Assembly: GCF_007988965.1 (NCBI RefSeq)
Contig: NZ_BJVD01000001.1
Span: forward strand, 310,001-374,000
Length of the DNA stretch: 64,000 bases
Source: Rummeliibacillus stabekisii
Lineage (GTDB): Bacteria; Bacillota; Bacilli; Bacillales_A; Planococcaceae
Reading direction: 5' to 3'
Shown: positions 25,428 through 35,873 of the stretch, in pieces
How positions within the stretch are numbered: the first letter of the stretch is position 1
How the letters are laid out: every line of letters begins with the position of its first letter
The notes under the pieces: generated by a model
What the model was told of the DNA's origin: nothing
What the model saw: only the letters and a program-made list of their open reading frames with translations
Databases searched by the model: none
Position numbers and translations under genes: made by a program

Positions 25428-25916
25428 TTATAGTCCTAGCTTTTGCTTAACTTCTTGTATTTGTAGAATATGCCTTTTTTCATGGTAGCCGACAAAAGGA
25501 ATCCATTGATCGAGACTCATCAGTCCAAAAGCAGGGTGAGGAAATGCTTTTTGTTTAAGTATTTGTACGTCTACTGCTTTTTCTACATCTTCTAACTGCT
25601 GATGTGAGGTTGATAATTTCTCTTCCAGCTCATTTATGTTAGCAAATTTATCAGATGGTAATGCAGTGGCAGGAGCGTTGACTTTAACATCGCGATTAAC
25701 AGTTGCTTCAATAGGTTTATGACTTACCGTAGCATTCTCCCCTTTTTCAGCATTTTGCTTAATCATCATCGCTATATTTGATTCCAACAAGTATAAATGC
25801 TCTACAATTTCCTTAATAGACCATTCTTCTGATGAAGGTTTTTTATTTAAATTTTCATCAGATATGCCACTGATTTCTGTTAATAGTTCTTCTCTTGCTT
25901 GGTCATTGATTTTCAT
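25428..25916 (-). CDS. DinB/YfiT-like metal-dependent protein
   Basis: 162 residues, four-helix-bundle DinB fold: W-S-I-K-E-I-V-E-H-L-Y-L-L-E (first metal His, near 40) and the late F-V-G-Y-H-E-K-R-H-I-L-Q-I (two His, near 146-150), giving a three-His metal site. Members include bacillithiol-dependent transferases, so a thiol-transfer or stress role is possible, especially near brxB. AAAGGGAG precedes the ATG. Confidence 0.85.
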   Translation of the reverse strand: MKINDQAREELLTEISGISDENLNKKPSSEEWSIKEIVEHLYLLESNIAMMIKQNAEKGENATVSHKPIEATVNRDVKVNAPATALPSDKFANINELEEKLSTSHQQLEDVEKAVDVQILKQKAFPHPAFGLMSLDQWIPFVGYHEKRHILQIQEVKQKLGL

Positions 25917-26006
25917 TCTGAAATCTCCCTTTATAAGTTTAGATTCACTTCTTTACACTCATAGTTTACTATACTATTACCTCTATACTGAAATAACAGG
26001 GCTCCG

Positions 26007-26309
26007 TTAAATTCTTACTACTTCTAAGATGTCGTTATAGTATTCTTTATGAGCTTCACATTTATGAATCTTTTCGTCTAATATGGCAATTTCTTGATCC
26101 ATCCCCATTACCAATTCTTTAATAAATAATTGTGTCATGGCGCTGCTGATGCTATCAAAGCTTTCAATTAATAACCGTCTTTTTTGAGATAGAACTCTTT
26201 GTTGTTGAATAGATTTCACTGCTTCTTCCGTTAATCGGTGAATCTCTTGCTGTATATCCCTTATCAATAGAGTAGCCACATCATCTGTATATTCTTTTAT
26301 ATCTATCAT
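26007..26309 (-). CDS. Small helical protein of unknown function
   Basis: 100 residues behind GAGGAGGG, nearly all helix, with a predicted coiled coil from about 18 to 55 (Gln/Arg-rich) and a second helix. No family recognised. It is followed by the DinB-like gene 90 bases downstream. The strong ribosome binding site argues for a real gene. Confidence 0.65.
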   Translation of the reverse strand: MIDIKEYTDDVATLLIRDIQQEIHRLTEEAVKSIQQQRVLSQKRRLLIESFDSISSAMTQLFIKELVMGMDQEIAILDEKIHKCEAHKEYYNDILEVVRI

Positions 26310-26455
26310 TCTTTCCCTCCTCTACGATTTTCCGTTATTCATAGAGTATGGAGAGCTTCTAAAAATTATTCATCTTTTAATATATTCTTTCTTGAAGAAA
26401 TGATAGATCTAAATGAGAAGGAAGCATACCGCCTATTAGTTTATCAAAACAAAAA

Positions 26456-26475
26456 AGCTTCCAAAAGAGGAAGCT
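26456..26475 (-). terminator. Terminator of brxB
   Basis: 7-bp stem AGCTTCC/GGAAGCT with a 6-base loop, then TTTTTTG on the minus strand. Confidence 0.75.
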
Positions 26476-26490
26476 CTTATTACATTTCAA

Positions 26491-26931
26491 TTATACTTCA
26501 TCACAAAACTCTTCAAAATACGCTTGGATCGAAGTGATTACAGACATAGGATCATGTCCTTCAATTTCATGACGGCCAATTTCAGCCACTGGCTGCCCAT
26601 CTTTCAGCATCACAAATGATGGAGATGAAGGGATATGGTCGTCACCAAAGTGCATACGTGCTTGTGCAGTAGCTTCTTGGTCTTGGCCTGCAAATACGGT
26701 TACTAGATGATCAGGACGTTTATCATAATTAATCGCGTGTACTGCTGCTGGGCGTGCAATACCCCCTGCACAGCCGCAAACAGAATTGACCATAACAAAA
26801 GTAGTTCCAGGACGGTTGAAAGCATCCTCTACTTGTTCGGCTGTTTTTAATTCTTCATAACCGTTTCCAGACAATTCACTGCGAGCTTGACGCAGCATAT
26901 CTTGCATAAATAAATCGTAATCCATATTCAT
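26491..26931 (-). CDS. brxB: Bacilliredoxin BrxB (YqiW)
   Basis: 146 residues with the CGC active site (Cys52-Gly-Cys54) in S-V-C-G-C-A-G-G-I-A-R-P. Bacilliredoxins remove bacillithiol from modified cysteines after oxidant stress. Length and sequence fit the YqiW/BrxB family throughout, including the T-S-I-Q-A-Y-F-E-E-F-C end. AAAAAGGAG precedes the ATG. Monocistronic, with a terminator. Confidence 0.94.
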   Translation of the reverse strand: MNMDYDLFMQDMLRQARSELSGNGYEELKTAEQVEDAFNRPGTTFVMVNSVCGCAGGIARPAAVHAINYDKRPDHLVTVFAGQDQEATAQARMHFGDDHIPSSPSFVMLKDGQPVAEIGRHEIEGHDPMSVITSIQAYFEEFCDEV

Positions 26932-27006
26932 GTGTATTCGCTCCTTTTTTTACATCACTATTACTATAACAGGTGTTCGTCCACTTTTCAAAATGATCGT
27001 TTCAGA

Positions 27007-28458
27007 TTATAGAACACGCGCAGCTTCCGTTAGAATATGATCAATTTCCTCTACAGAATCTTCTTGATTTTCGACAAGCAAGCTAAAGATATACATTTTG
27101 CCACTTTGTCCAATGAAATAACCACTTAAAGTATTTACACTTTCAATAGAACCTGTTTTGGCAAATACACGCCCATTTGTCAGAGGAGAGGTCAGTCGAT
27201 TTTGGAGGGATCCCCCTGTTAGGCGATCATTCTTCCCCGCGATTGGCAAACTATTAAAATACGTATTAAACCACTTTTCGTCTTTATAAATCTTATATAA
27301 TAATTCAGTTAAATCCTCTGCCGTCAAACGATTTTCTTGCGATAAACCCGACCCATCGTCCAACACAGCATTTTTTATAGGGATGTGAGCGGATGCTGCA
27401 TATTTCTTTATTGTTTTCAGACCAGCAGGAGTACTACCACGTTTTTTCACTTCTTTTCCGAGGGTCTTTACTAAAACATTGGAGATACTATTATTACTCA
27501 ACTTCATATATGGAATCATTATATCTTTTAAAGGCACCGACTGCTTCTGTGCAATAAGGTGTGCGTTTTTCGGAGGTACGGCTCTGTAAAATGTGGTATC
27601 TGTATAGTCTACTTGCTGACTTTTTAATGCCTCTTTAAATAATGTCATTGTCTGTTTTGTTGGCTGTGGAACAGCTATCCATTCTCTTACTGTCTGTTCC
27701 CTTGGCAAATTACCTGTAATATACACTTTACGTGTTCCAAATTCCCTTTCGATTTTGAGCGTATTCGGCTGTCCATATGCTACTGTTTTTGCCTCATTAC
27801 AAATAAGTAGTTCTCCTTTAGCAGGTTCTATGTGCAATGTAGGCTTTTTCCCCTCTTTGTTACCCTTTGCCTCTATTAGGACGGAGGCTGCATCGTAATC
27901 TTTGTTAGGTGAAATCATTAATGCTGTGACAGGGGCAGCATAATAATAAGATTGGTCTTCTTTTTCAATGTGCGGAGTAAGCAATTTTTGATCAAAATAG
28001 AAATCATCAGCTACAATACGTCCATTAATTTTCTTTAATCCTTGACTATGAAGAAATGCGGCCAGTTCTTTCAAGTCGTTCATAGAAAGAGTAGGATCAC
28101 CTTTTCCTTGAAGATACAAATCGCCTTGCAAAACACCTTTTTTCACTATTCCATCCATAAAGACATTCGTTTTGAAACGATAATTTTCCCCTAGCTCACT
28201 TAAAGCCGCTGCTGCTGTGAAAAGTTTCAAATTTGAAGCAGGTTTTTGTGACCTATCCCCATTATAATTAAATATAATTTGCCCTTCTAAATTACGAATG
28301 ACCATACTGACATCAGCAGCGGGTAACTCTTGTACTATGGTGCTTCTTAGGTTCCCATCTATTTCTCCATCATTTTCAAAATTAGCACTAGCTATATTTG
28401 TGAACGGCATTGCACTAAAACATAGAATAATTAAGAAGAATATATACTTTTTGTACAT
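27007..28458 (-). CDS. dacC: D-alanyl-D-alanine carboxypeptidase/endopeptidase, S13 (PBP4/DacC type)
   Basis: 483 residues. Signal peptide at the start (lysines, then F-F-L-I-I-L-C-F-S-A). Penicillin-binding motifs: S-x-x-K as S75-N-L-K78 (after K-P-A), S-x-N as S-I-S-N (near 318) and K-T-G (near 435). The large insert between the first two motifs is typical of class C PBPs. It trims or cuts wall peptides outside the membrane. Start set at the ATG at 28458, directly behind GGGGGAGGG. B. subtilis dacC is a stationary-phase gene; promoter control here is not visible. Confidence 0.9.
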   Translation of the reverse strand: MYKKYIFFLIILCFSAMPFTNIASANFENDGEIDGNLRSTIVQELPAADVSMVIRNLEGQIIFNYNGDRSQKPASNLKLFTAAAALSELGENYRFKTNVFMDGIVKKGVLQGDLYLQGKGDPTLSMNDLKELAAFLHSQGLKKINGRIVADDFYFDQKLLTPHIEKEDQSYYYAAPVTALMISPNKDYDAASVLIEAKGNKEGKKPTLHIEPAKGELLICNEAKTVAYGQPNTLKIEREFGTRKVYITGNLPREQTVREWIAVPQPTKQTMTLFKEALKSQQVDYTDTTFYRAVPPKNAHLIAQKQSVPLKDIMIPYMKLSNNSISNVLVKTLGKEVKKRGSTPAGLKTIKKYAASAHIPIKNAVLDDGSGLSQENRLTAEDLTELLYKIYKDEKWFNTYFNSLPIAGKNDRLTGGSLQNRLTSPLTNGRVFAKTGSIESVNTLSGYFIGQSGKMYIFSLLVENQEDSVEEIDHILTEAARVL

Positions 28459-28566
28459 ATTTCCCTCCCCCAATAGAGCTTTAGGGCAAGTATATGAATA
28501 AGTAGTGCGAAATATGTCGAAAAAAAGAGTAACTGAGCTTATTTTCTCATTTACCCTTTCAACTTA

Positions 28567-29301
28567 TTAATCCTCGTACATCATTTTCTTCGTCATCCCA
28601 CCATCTATGGTAACATTCTGAGCTGTAATAAAATCGTTTTTAGGATGAGTAAGAAATATACATGCATTGGCAATGTCGTCAGGTTTACCAACCCTGCCGC
28701 TCAAATGCATTGCATGGTCATTTTCGGTTAGTGCCTCATAATCCTCTGTTTCAATCCAGCCTGGAGATATACAGTTGACCTTAATTCCATCTGGGCCGAA
28801 TGATCGTGCTAAGGCATGCGTCAAAGCCACAATGCCTCCTTTTGTAGCAGCATATGCTTCTGTATTCGGTTCAGACATAAAAGCACGTGTTGATGCAATC
28901 GACACGATGGATCCACCATTTTCTTGTTTTCGCATATATTTTGCTGCTTCTCTAGAACATAAGAATACACTTCTCAGGTTGGTATTCATTATGTCATCCC
29001 ATTCATCAATAGTAGATTCATATGGTGATACAGGCACGAATTTTCCTGCGTTATTGACTAGAACATCAATCTTACCCCAATGGTTTACAGTTTCGCTCAT
29101 CAAATGGATAATATCCTCTAGTTTTCGCACATCCGTTTGCACAAATATGGCACGGCTACCCAATTCCTTAGCAAATTCTTCTCCTGTAGGATTGATATCA
29201 GCCAACACTAAATTTGCATGTTGTCTTGCATACATTAATGCGATAGATCGACCTATTCCTTTTGCCGCTCCTGTAATAACTACTGTTTTCGCTGCGAACA
29301 T
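28567..29301 (-). CDS. Short-chain dehydrogenase/reductase
   Basis: 244 residues, classical SDR. Cofactor loop T-G-A-A-K-G-I-G (10-17), Asp35 after the second strand (D-I-N, favouring NAD), N-N-A-G (83-86), and the catalytic Ser137, Tyr150 and Lys154 (Y-A-A-T-K). The C-terminus has the I-D-G-G end typical of 3-oxoacyl-ACP or sugar/alcohol dehydrogenases. Substrate unknown. It lies between the mut operon and a PBP and is probably a single-gene unit. GGGGGAAAT precedes the ATG. Confidence 0.88.
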   Translation of the reverse strand: MFAAKTVVITGAAKGIGRSIALMYARQHANLVLADINPTGEEFAKELGSRAIFVQTDVRKLEDIIHLMSETVNHWGKIDVLVNNAGKFVPVSPYESTIDEWDDIMNTNLRSVFLCSREAAKYMRKQENGGSIVSIASTRAFMSEPNTEAYAATKGGIVALTHALARSFGPDGIKVNCISPGWIETEDYEALTENDHAMHLSGRVGKPDDIANACIFLTHPKNDFITAQNVTIDGGMTKKMMYED

Positions 29302-29479
29302 ATTTTATTTCCCCCAGTCAATACTATTTTTTTAATATTTAAAATATTTTATTTAGTAGATATCTCTTTTAGATGTTTCCTACTTTAATGTAGATTTTAT
29401 TGGATTGTTATATTCAATTTACAGAATGAGAACTACGATTAAGCGTTAACAGCTTTTTTCATACGAGAAGCACGAAAAA

Positions 29480-29500
29480 ACCGAGCTAAATTCACTCAGT
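29480..29500 (-). terminator. Terminator of the mutA-mutB-meaB operon
   Basis: 7-bp stem ACTGAGT/GCTCGGT with two G-U pairs and a 7-base loop, followed by TTTTTTC on the minus strand. The upstream arm overlaps the meaB stop codon. Confidence 0.65.
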
Positions 29501-30574
29501 CTTTTCGTCAGAAAATAGTAAATCAACTGCCTGAGATACAGTTATCTGTCCTTCAGATATTTGTTTTTCAAATTGAGAAACTCGTTGTTTTGTATCATTA
29601 TTTGCATAAAAAGTGTCGATCAAACGATCTCGAATCATAGCCTGGAACCATTCAGTTGTCTGTTTGGTACGACGGCTTGACCAAAAACCCGTTTTCATAC
29701 AGGTTTCCCGAAATTCTTCAATCGTTTCTTGTATTCTTGATAATCCTTTGTTTTCAAGAGAGGATACAAGGTGTGTCCTTGTATCCCACCCAGGTGTGGC
29801 AGGCTGTAAAAAATGCTGTATTCGTTTGTACTCTGACATGGTTCTTTGCGCTGGACGAAGATTATTCCCATCAGCTTTATGCACAATAATTGTATCTGCT
29901 AATTCCATGATGCCTTTTTTCATTCCCTGTAGTTCATCTCCTGCTCCTGTCAGGACAAGAAGTAAAAAGAAATCTACCATACCTCTTACAATTGTTTCGC
30001 TCTGGCCGACTCCCATCGTTTCGATTAGTACAATATCGTAGCCTGCTGCTTCACATAATAGCATGGTTTCTCTTGTTTTTTTATGCACACCGCCTAAAGT
30101 CCCCGCTGAAGGAGACGGACGGATAAATGCATTGGGCTCACGTGAGAGCTGCTCCATCCTTGTCTTATCTCCGAGAATGCTGCCTCCATTGACTGTGGAG
30201 CTTGGGTCAATAGCGAGTACAGCAACTCTATGTCCTTTTTCACAGAGCATTTTGCCGAAAGCTTCAATGAAGGTGCTTTTCCCCGCTCCTGGAACACCAG
30301 TTATACCAATTCTAATGGAAGCACCTGTATAGGGAAGCATCTTTTTAAGTAAGTCCTGCGCATCCGATTGATCTTCTGGATGAGCACTTTCAAGAAGGGT
30401 AATGGCTTTTGCCAAATGCAGACGCGAGCCTTCCCTTATATTTTCAGCTAGTTCGTCTAGATTCTGTTTGACTTTCGTCTTTTTAACAAACTTCTTTCGT
30501 TTGGTTTCCTGCATCCCGTCATGTATCGATTGAACCCCTGGCTGGACAAATAATGCTGATTTTTTATCAGTCAT
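29492..30574 (-). CDS. meaB: MeaB, methylmalonyl-CoA mutase chaperone GTPase
   Basis: 360 residues. G3E-type GTPase with Walker A G-V-P-G-A-G-K-S (93-100), the Asp after [14 protein letters not shown] switch region and N/H-K-A-D base motif. MeaB guards and reloads cobalamin in MutAB. Start ATG at 30574, overlapping the mutB stop by 8 bases, so translation is coupled. Last gene of the operon, with a terminator. Confidence 0.94.
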   Translation of the reverse strand: MTDKKSALFVQPGVQSIHDGMQETKRKKFVKKTKVKQNLDELAENIREGSRLHLAKAITLLESAHPEDQSDAQDLLKKMLPYTGASIRIGITGVPGAGKSTFIEAFGKMLCEKGHRVAVLAIDPSSTVNGGSILGDKTRMEQLSREPNAFIRPSPSAGTLGGVHKKTRETMLLCEAAGYDIVLIETMGVGQSETIVRGMVDFFLLLVLTGAGDELQGMKKGIMELADTIIVHKADGNNLRPAQRTMSEYKRIQHFLQPATPGWDTRTHLVSSLENKGLSRIQETIEEFRETCMKTGFWSSRRTKQTTEWFQAMIRDRLIDTFYANNDTKQRVSQFEKQISEGQITVSQAVDLLFSDEKTE

Positions 30575-32717
30575 TTACTTCCTCGTACCCTAAATTCTTA
30601 TAGATAAGTTCAATCATTTTTTGAGATGCAATAGGCAATACTGTACCAGGTCCAAAGATCGCTTGGGCACCGCTCTGATATAAAAATTCGTAATCTTGAG
30701 CAGGTATAACACCACCGACAATCACGATAATGTCTTCTCTGCCTAGTTTTTTCAATTCATTAATGAGAGCGGGCACTAATGTTTTATGACCAGCTGCTAG
30801 AGACGAAACGCCAACAACATGAACGTCATTTTCTGCCGCCATTTGTGCGGTTTCTTCTGGCGTCATAAATAACGGTGATATATCCACATCAAAACCAAAG
30901 TCTGCATACCCAGTAGCAACAACTTTAGCTCCGCGATCATGGCCGTCTTGGCCCATTTTAGCGACTAAAATCCTTGGGCGTCTTCCCTCATTTTCTAAGA
31001 ATTCCTCAGTCATTTGTTTGATCTCTTCGATAGCTTCCTTATCAGAATAGTTGGAAGCATAGACACCGCTAATAGAGCGGATGACTGCTTTATGTCGTCC
31101 TGCAACTGACTCAATTGCATCCGAAATTTCCCCAAGCGTGGCTCTTGCCCTTGCTGCATCTACAGCTACTGTAAGTAAGTTTTCCTCCCCTGTTTCTGCA
31201 GCATGAGTTAAGCGATCTAATTCATAGCGTACTTTATTTTCATCTCGTTTTTCTTTCATTAATTGAATTCGATCAATTTGCGATTGACGTACCATCGTAT
31301 TATCGATATCTAAAATTTCTATAGGATCCTCTTTATCTAAACGATATTTATTGACGCCTATGATTGTTTCTGTTTTAGAATCAATTTTAGCTTGCCGCTT
31401 TGCGGATGCTTCCTCAACTCTCATTTTAGGTAGCCCGGTTTCAATTGCTTTTGCCATACCACCTAGCTCTTCAATTTCCTCAATCAACGTCCATGCAGAC
31501 TTTGTTAATTCGTCAGTCAACTTCTCAACATAATAAGAACCGCCCCACGGATCAATTGTTTTGGTCATTTGTGTTTCATTTTGCAGAAAAAGCTGTGTAT
31601 TTCTTGCAATCCGAGCAGAAAAATCTGTCGGAAGTGCGATGGCTTCATCTAAAGCATTTGTATGCAGTGACTGTGTATGCCCCATCGTTGCTGCATTGGC
31701 TTCAATCAAAGTCCGTGTCACATTATTAAACGGGTCTTGTTCTGTTAAAGACCAGCCAGATGTTTGTGAATGTGTGCGAAGAGCAAGGGTCTTAGGATTT
31801 TTAGGGTTGAATGAAGACATCATTTGAGCCCAAATGCGACGAGCTGCACGCATTTTGGCTATTTCCATATAATAATTCATGCCAATCGCCCAGAAGAAAG
31901 ACAATCTAGGTGCAAAATTATCAATGTCGATGCCTGCCTTCAGTCCTGTACGCACATATTCTAGCCCATCCGCTAAAGTATAAGCTAGCTCGATATCGTT
32001 TGTAGCTCCCGCTTCTTGAATATGATAGCCGGAAATAGAAATAGAATTGAATTTCGGCATGAATTTAGAAGTATATTCAAAAATATCAGCGATGATTTTC
32101 ATCGACATTTCAGGCGGATAAATATATGTATTACGCACCATATACTCTTTTAAAATATCATTTTGGATTGTGCCTGCAAGCTTATCTGGAGTGATGCCTT
32201 GTTCTTCAGCAGCTACTATATAAAAAGCAAGCACCGGTAGCACTGCACCATTCATTGTCATGGAGACAGACATCTGATCAAGCGGGATTCCATCAAATAG
32301 AATTTTCATATCTTCAACAGAATCAATGGCAACTCCTGCTTTACCTACATCCCCCGTCACACGAGGGTGGTCAGAATCATAGCCTCGGTGTGTTGCAAGG
32401 TCAAATGCAACGGAAAGGCCTTTTTGGCCCATTGCTAAGTTTCGGCGATAGAAAGCATTCGATTCCTCTGCAGTTGAAAAACCAGCATATTGCCGAATCG
32501 TCCATGGACGGCCAATATACATAGTTGGATAAGGTCCTCTTGTATTAGGCGCGATTCCTGCTACATCATGAAGATGAACTGCGGTTTTAATATCATTGAA
32601 CGAATAGCTGGTTTTAACTTCAATATTTTCATTAGTCATAAATGTAGATTGTTTTTTTGATGGAAGTTCATCACGCAAAACTTCTTCTATGTGAACAGTT
32701 GAAAAATTAGGTTTCAT
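30567..32717 (-). CDS. mutB: Methylmalonyl-CoA mutase large subunit
   Basis: 716 residues. TIM-barrel substrate domain (about 50-540, with R-G-P-Y-P-T-M-Y near 60 and Y-A-G-F-S near the start) and C-terminal cobalamin domain with the D-G-H-D-R-G motif near residue 605, whose His replaces the lower ligand of B12. It converts R-methylmalonyl-CoA to succinyl-CoA. It overlaps mutA by 4 bases (ATGA) behind GAAGGAGG. Requires MutA as partner, MeaB as chaperone and a B12 supply from elsewhere. Confidence 0.96.
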   Translation of the reverse strand: MKPNFSTVHIEEVLRDELPSKKQSTFMTNENIEVKTSYSFNDIKTAVHLHDVAGIAPNTRGPYPTMYIGRPWTIRQYAGFSTAEESNAFYRRNLAMGQKGLSVAFDLATHRGYDSDHPRVTGDVGKAGVAIDSVEDMKILFDGIPLDQMSVSMTMNGAVLPVLAFYIVAAEEQGITPDKLAGTIQNDILKEYMVRNTYIYPPEMSMKIIADIFEYTSKFMPKFNSISISGYHIQEAGATNDIELAYTLADGLEYVRTGLKAGIDIDNFAPRLSFFWAIGMNYYMEIAKMRAARRIWAQMMSSFNPKNPKTLALRTHSQTSGWSLTEQDPFNNVTRTLIEANAATMGHTQSLHTNALDEAIALPTDFSARIARNTQLFLQNETQMTKTIDPWGGSYYVEKLTDELTKSAWTLIEEIEELGGMAKAIETGLPKMRVEEASAKRQAKIDSKTETIIGVNKYRLDKEDPIEILDIDNTMVRQSQIDRIQLMKEKRDENKVRYELDRLTHAAETGEENLLTVAVDAARARATLGEISDAIESVAGRHKAVIRSISGVYASNYSDKEAIEEIKQMTEEFLENEGRRPRILVAKMGQDGHDRGAKVVATGYADFGFDVDISPLFMTPEETAQMAAENDVHVVGVSSLAAGHKTLVPALINELKKLGREDIIVIVGGVIPAQDYEFLYQSGAQAIFGPGTVLPIASQKMIELIYKNLGYEEVND

Positions 32718-34384
32718 CGTTGAACCTCCTTCAATGTTTCAGCAATATTATTCAACTTTTGAATCATATTTTGGCCTTTGTATAAATATCCGTTTAAACC
32801 TTTTGCTTGCCAATCGGTATCGAATTTCCCCGCCACATCCAATATAATAGAGGCTGGTTTTTCTTCCAACAAAACAGGGATTGCAGTCAGAGTATCCTCA
32901 TCTGTTGCACAGAAAATGACATAATCCTCTTTGCTATTTTTTAACCACTCCTTAGCTTTTTCTATATCTGTTGTAGGCTCTATTACGTTAGAAAGCATAC
33001 CTGCAGTAGCTAAGACCCCTGTAGCGAAATCTATACGCGGCTTAATCTTTTTCAAATCGCCAAATGGCAAAATTGCTGCTTTGACTTTTGCATCTTTCAT
33101 TGTTCGTCTTAAACCTTCGAATGGTTCTGAAAGACGTTTGACTTTGTAAAATGTTTCAACTGAAGCCTCTTCATTAGCATCAGCAAAATCGTTTGTGCCA
33201 ACAAGTATGGTTTTCCTTGTTTCCACTTCAAGAAGACGTTTAGTCATTGTTTCTTCAAGCTCTTTTTCTATTCGGCCACTTTCTACATATTGTGTATAGC
33301 CGCCCATTGCTTCAATTTCAACAAACTTTCCCCAAGCTTCTTTAGCTAAATCGTGCGTTAACGATTCGATATAATAAGCACCACCAGAAGGGTCCTCTAT
33401 CTTGGTAACATGCGATTCTTCGCGTATTACCAAGCCCACATTTCGTGCAATCCGAACTGATTGGCTTGATGGCTTTGTTATAATATTATGAGGGTGTACT
33501 GTTAAAAGATCAGCTCCGCCTATAGCTGCAGCAAATGCTTCATTCCCTGCCCGTAGCAAGTTTACGTAAGGATCTAATTTTGAGAATCTTCTAAGAGATG
33601 TTTCTGCATAAATCTTTACAGGTTTTGGATTTTCAATACCGTAAGCTTTAGCGAATGCTTTCCAAAGTATTCGAAAAGCTCGAAGTTTTGCTATCTCCAT
33701 AAAAAATTGTGTATCAATTGAAAAGGCAGCGAAAAATTGATTTTCAAGCTGATTAAAATCTGTTTCTTTTTCCATTTGTTCACTCGCTATTGCAAGAGCT
33801 ATGGCTAATTCTTGTACAGCGTTTGCCCCTTTGTAATGAGCATCAATTATGTTAGCGCTTACCTTTCGAACATTCTGAAAACCGTTGATTTGACAGTGCT
33901 CATTAGATAATACAAAACCTTTGGCTTCTTTATTTTCTATAAAGTTAAAAACATTTAGGATTTCTGGATCTGCAGTCCGTATAAAAAATGGATGGTCATT
34001 CAGCAATCCTGCGAGTTTTTTCAGAGCCTCTTCACTCCACTCAAAGCTCACTTGGTCAATCATTAAATATTGATTACCGAATAATACAGAATTCTTTAAT
34101 TCAGAGATGTATTCATCAATACAATCAGCGTAGGTGGATTGGGCAATCGCAAAAGCACCTTCACTCCTCATCTCTCGGACTGTGTTAGCTTGTGCATCTA
34201 ATTTTCCATCTAATGTATTCAATAAGTCTTCCATGGTATAAAGCGGTTCAATTGTAATACCTTCAATAGTTTTAGTGAAAAGCGACTCAAATGGCTTCCC
34301 TTTTAATGCTATTATCGAGGCTTCTTTCCATTCCTCATAAGATGGTTTCGGGAAATTTACTTCTTTCATATTTGTCATACGCAC
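32714..34384 (-). CDS. mutA: Methylmalonyl-CoA mutase small subunit
   Basis: 556 residues, homologous to MutB but without its B12-binding D-x-H-x-x-G; the C-terminal Rossmann-like part reads [12 protein letters not shown]. This is the non-catalytic partner subunit. The first codon taken is a GTG at 34384 about 12 bases after AAAGGGGGG; an ATG two codons later (34378) is the alternative. First gene of the mutA-mutB-meaB operon. Confidence 0.92.
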   Translation of the reverse strand: MRMTNMKEVNFPKPSYEEWKEASIIALKGKPFESLFTKTIEGITIEPLYTMEDLLNTLDGKLDAQANTVREMRSEGAFAIAQSTYADCIDEYISELKNSVLFGNQYLMIDQVSFEWSEEALKKLAGLLNDHPFFIRTADPEILNVFNFIENKEAKGFVLSNEHCQINGFQNVRKVSANIIDAHYKGANAVQELAIALAIASEQMEKETDFNQLENQFFAAFSIDTQFFMEIAKLRAFRILWKAFAKAYGIENPKPVKIYAETSLRRFSKLDPYVNLLRAGNEAFAAAIGGADLLTVHPHNIITKPSSQSVRIARNVGLVIREESHVTKIEDPSGGAYYIESLTHDLAKEAWGKFVEIEAMGGYTQYVESGRIEKELEETMTKRLLEVETRKTILVGTNDFADANEEASVETFYKVKRLSEPFEGLRRTMKDAKVKAAILPFGDLKKIKPRIDFATGVLATAGMLSNVIEPTTDIEKAKEWLKNSKEDYVIFCATDEDTLTAIPVLLEEKPASIILDVAGKFDTDWQAKGLNGYLYKGQNMIQKLNNIAETLKEVQR

Positions 34385-34454
34385 GCGTAGATGCTTCCCC
34401 CCTTTGTCATTCTTACTACTATTTTACACAATATGTACATAGCTTAAAAGTAAA

Positions 34455-34494
34455 AGAAGTCTGAAAACCATTTCAACTAGGTTACCAGACTTCT
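34455..34494 (-). terminator. Terminator of the bkd operon
   Basis: 9-bp stem AGAAGTCTG/CAGACTTCT extended inward by AACC/GGTT, followed by TTTTAC on the minus strand, about 85 bases after bkdB. Confidence 0.7.
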
Positions 34495-34578
34495 TTTTTA
34501 TTTATTCCACTTTGTCATTTAAAAAGATTTTGTTGGAAGAAGAAATGAGGCTCTCAATATCATTCTCCAGTATCTATC

Positions 34579-35856
34579 TTAATAAATGGACATTGTATCT
34601 TTTGAATAGCCCTCAAGCAATTCTTTGACACGTGAAAGGAATTTGCCACTCACTAAACCATCAAGAATACGATGGTCAATCGATAAGCATAAATTAACCA
34701 TATCTCGTGCTGCAAACATGCCGCCTTCCATAATCACCGGACGTTTCACAATGGATTCAATTTGTAGAATCGCCGCTTGAGGATGATTAATGATGCCCAT
34801 TGATTGGACAGAGCCGAATGCTCCGGTATTATTAACGGTGAAAGTACCGCCCTTCATATCATCTGATTTCAGCTTGCCAGCACGCACTTTCGATGCTAAC
34901 TCATGAATTTCCTTGGCAATGCCTTTAACTGATTTGTCATCTGCATTTTTGATAACAGGCACAAATAGGGCATCCTCAGTTGCGACAGCGATGGATAGAT
35001 TGATATCCTTCTTCTGGATAATTTTATCGCCTTGCCACTGTGAATTCATCATAGGGAATTCTTTTAAAGCTTGTGAAACTGCTTTTACAAAGAAAGCAAA
35101 GTATGTGATGTTATATCCTTCACGTTTTTTAAAGTCACCTTTAATTGAATCACGGTAATTCACCAAATTAGTGACATCAGCTTCCATCATTAGCCACGCA
35201 TGCGGAATTTCCTGTGTACTATTCACCATATTTTTAGCTATGGCACGACGGACGCCTGAAACAGGAATTTCAATATCGCCTGTAGCAGTTGGCTCATACG
35301 TTTTTTCTTCTTTAACAGGTGCTGGTTCAGCCTGAATTGTAGGCTGCTCTGGAGTAGCAACTGGTTTTGCTTCTACTTCTGGATTTGGTTTAGTAGCTGG
35401 CATTTGTCCGGAATCAATAATCTTTTGAATATCTTTTCTTGTAATCCGCCCAGAAGTTCCACTGCCTTCAACCATATTCAAGTCGATGCCATGCTCTGAT
35501 GCCATACGAACGACTGCAGGAGAATACCTTTTTTTCATACTTTGATCGCTTGCTGATTCTTCATTCTTTGTTTCTGCAGGAGCGGAAGCCTCTGTTTTTA
35601 CTTCTGCAGCTCCGCCCTCAATTTCAACCTTACAAACAACTTCGCCCACCGCAATGGTGTCACCTTCGTTTGCGATTAATTCAATGATTTTGCCCGCAAA
35701 GGATGATGGGAGTTCAGCTGTTACTTTATCTGTCTGCACTTCCGCTAATGTATCGTACTTTTTCACTTCGTCGCCCGGTTTAACTAACCATTTTTCGATT
35801 GTGCCTTCCGTTACACTTTCTCCTAGTTGTGGCATTGTAATTTGTTCAATTGCCAT
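34579..35856 (-). CDS. bkdB: Branched-chain 2-oxoacid dehydrogenase E2 (dihydrolipoyl acyltransferase)
   Basis: 425 residues. One lipoyl domain (1-80) with the modified Lys44 in T-D-K-V; a Pro/Ala/Glu-rich linker; an E1/E3-binding domain (about 108-145, Y-S-P-A-V-R-M-A); a second linker; and the catalytic acyltransferase domain with the late D-H-R-I-L-D-G motif (His/Asp). It transfers isobutyryl and related groups to CoA. AAAGGGGG precedes the ATG. Last gene of the bkd operon. Confidence 0.95.
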   Translation of the reverse strand: MAIEQITMPQLGESVTEGTIEKWLVKPGDEVKKYDTLAEVQTDKVTAELPSSFAGKIIELIANEGDTIAVGEVVCKVEIEGGAAEVKTEASAPAETKNEESASDQSMKKRYSPAVVRMASEHGIDLNMVEGSGTSGRITRKDIQKIIDSGQMPATKPNPEVEAKPVATPEQPTIQAEPAPVKEEKTYEPTATGDIEIPVSGVRRAIAKNMVNSTQEIPHAWLMMEADVTNLVNYRDSIKGDFKKREGYNITYFAFFVKAVSQALKEFPMMNSQWQGDKIIQKKDINLSIAVATEDALFVPVIKNADDKSVKGIAKEIHELASKVRAGKLKSDDMKGGTFTVNNTGAFGSVQSMGIINHPQAAILQIESIVKRPVIMEGGMFAARDMVNLCLSIDHRILDGLVSGKFLSRVKELLEGYSKDTMSIY

Positions 35857-35873
35857 TTTAAAACCCCCTTTGC

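Noticed and set aside
28567-29301. SDR as 3-hydroxyisobutyrate dehydrogenase of valine breakdown
   Set aside because: That enzyme belongs to another family (6-phosphogluconate dehydrogenase-like); this is a classical SDR and the substrate is open.
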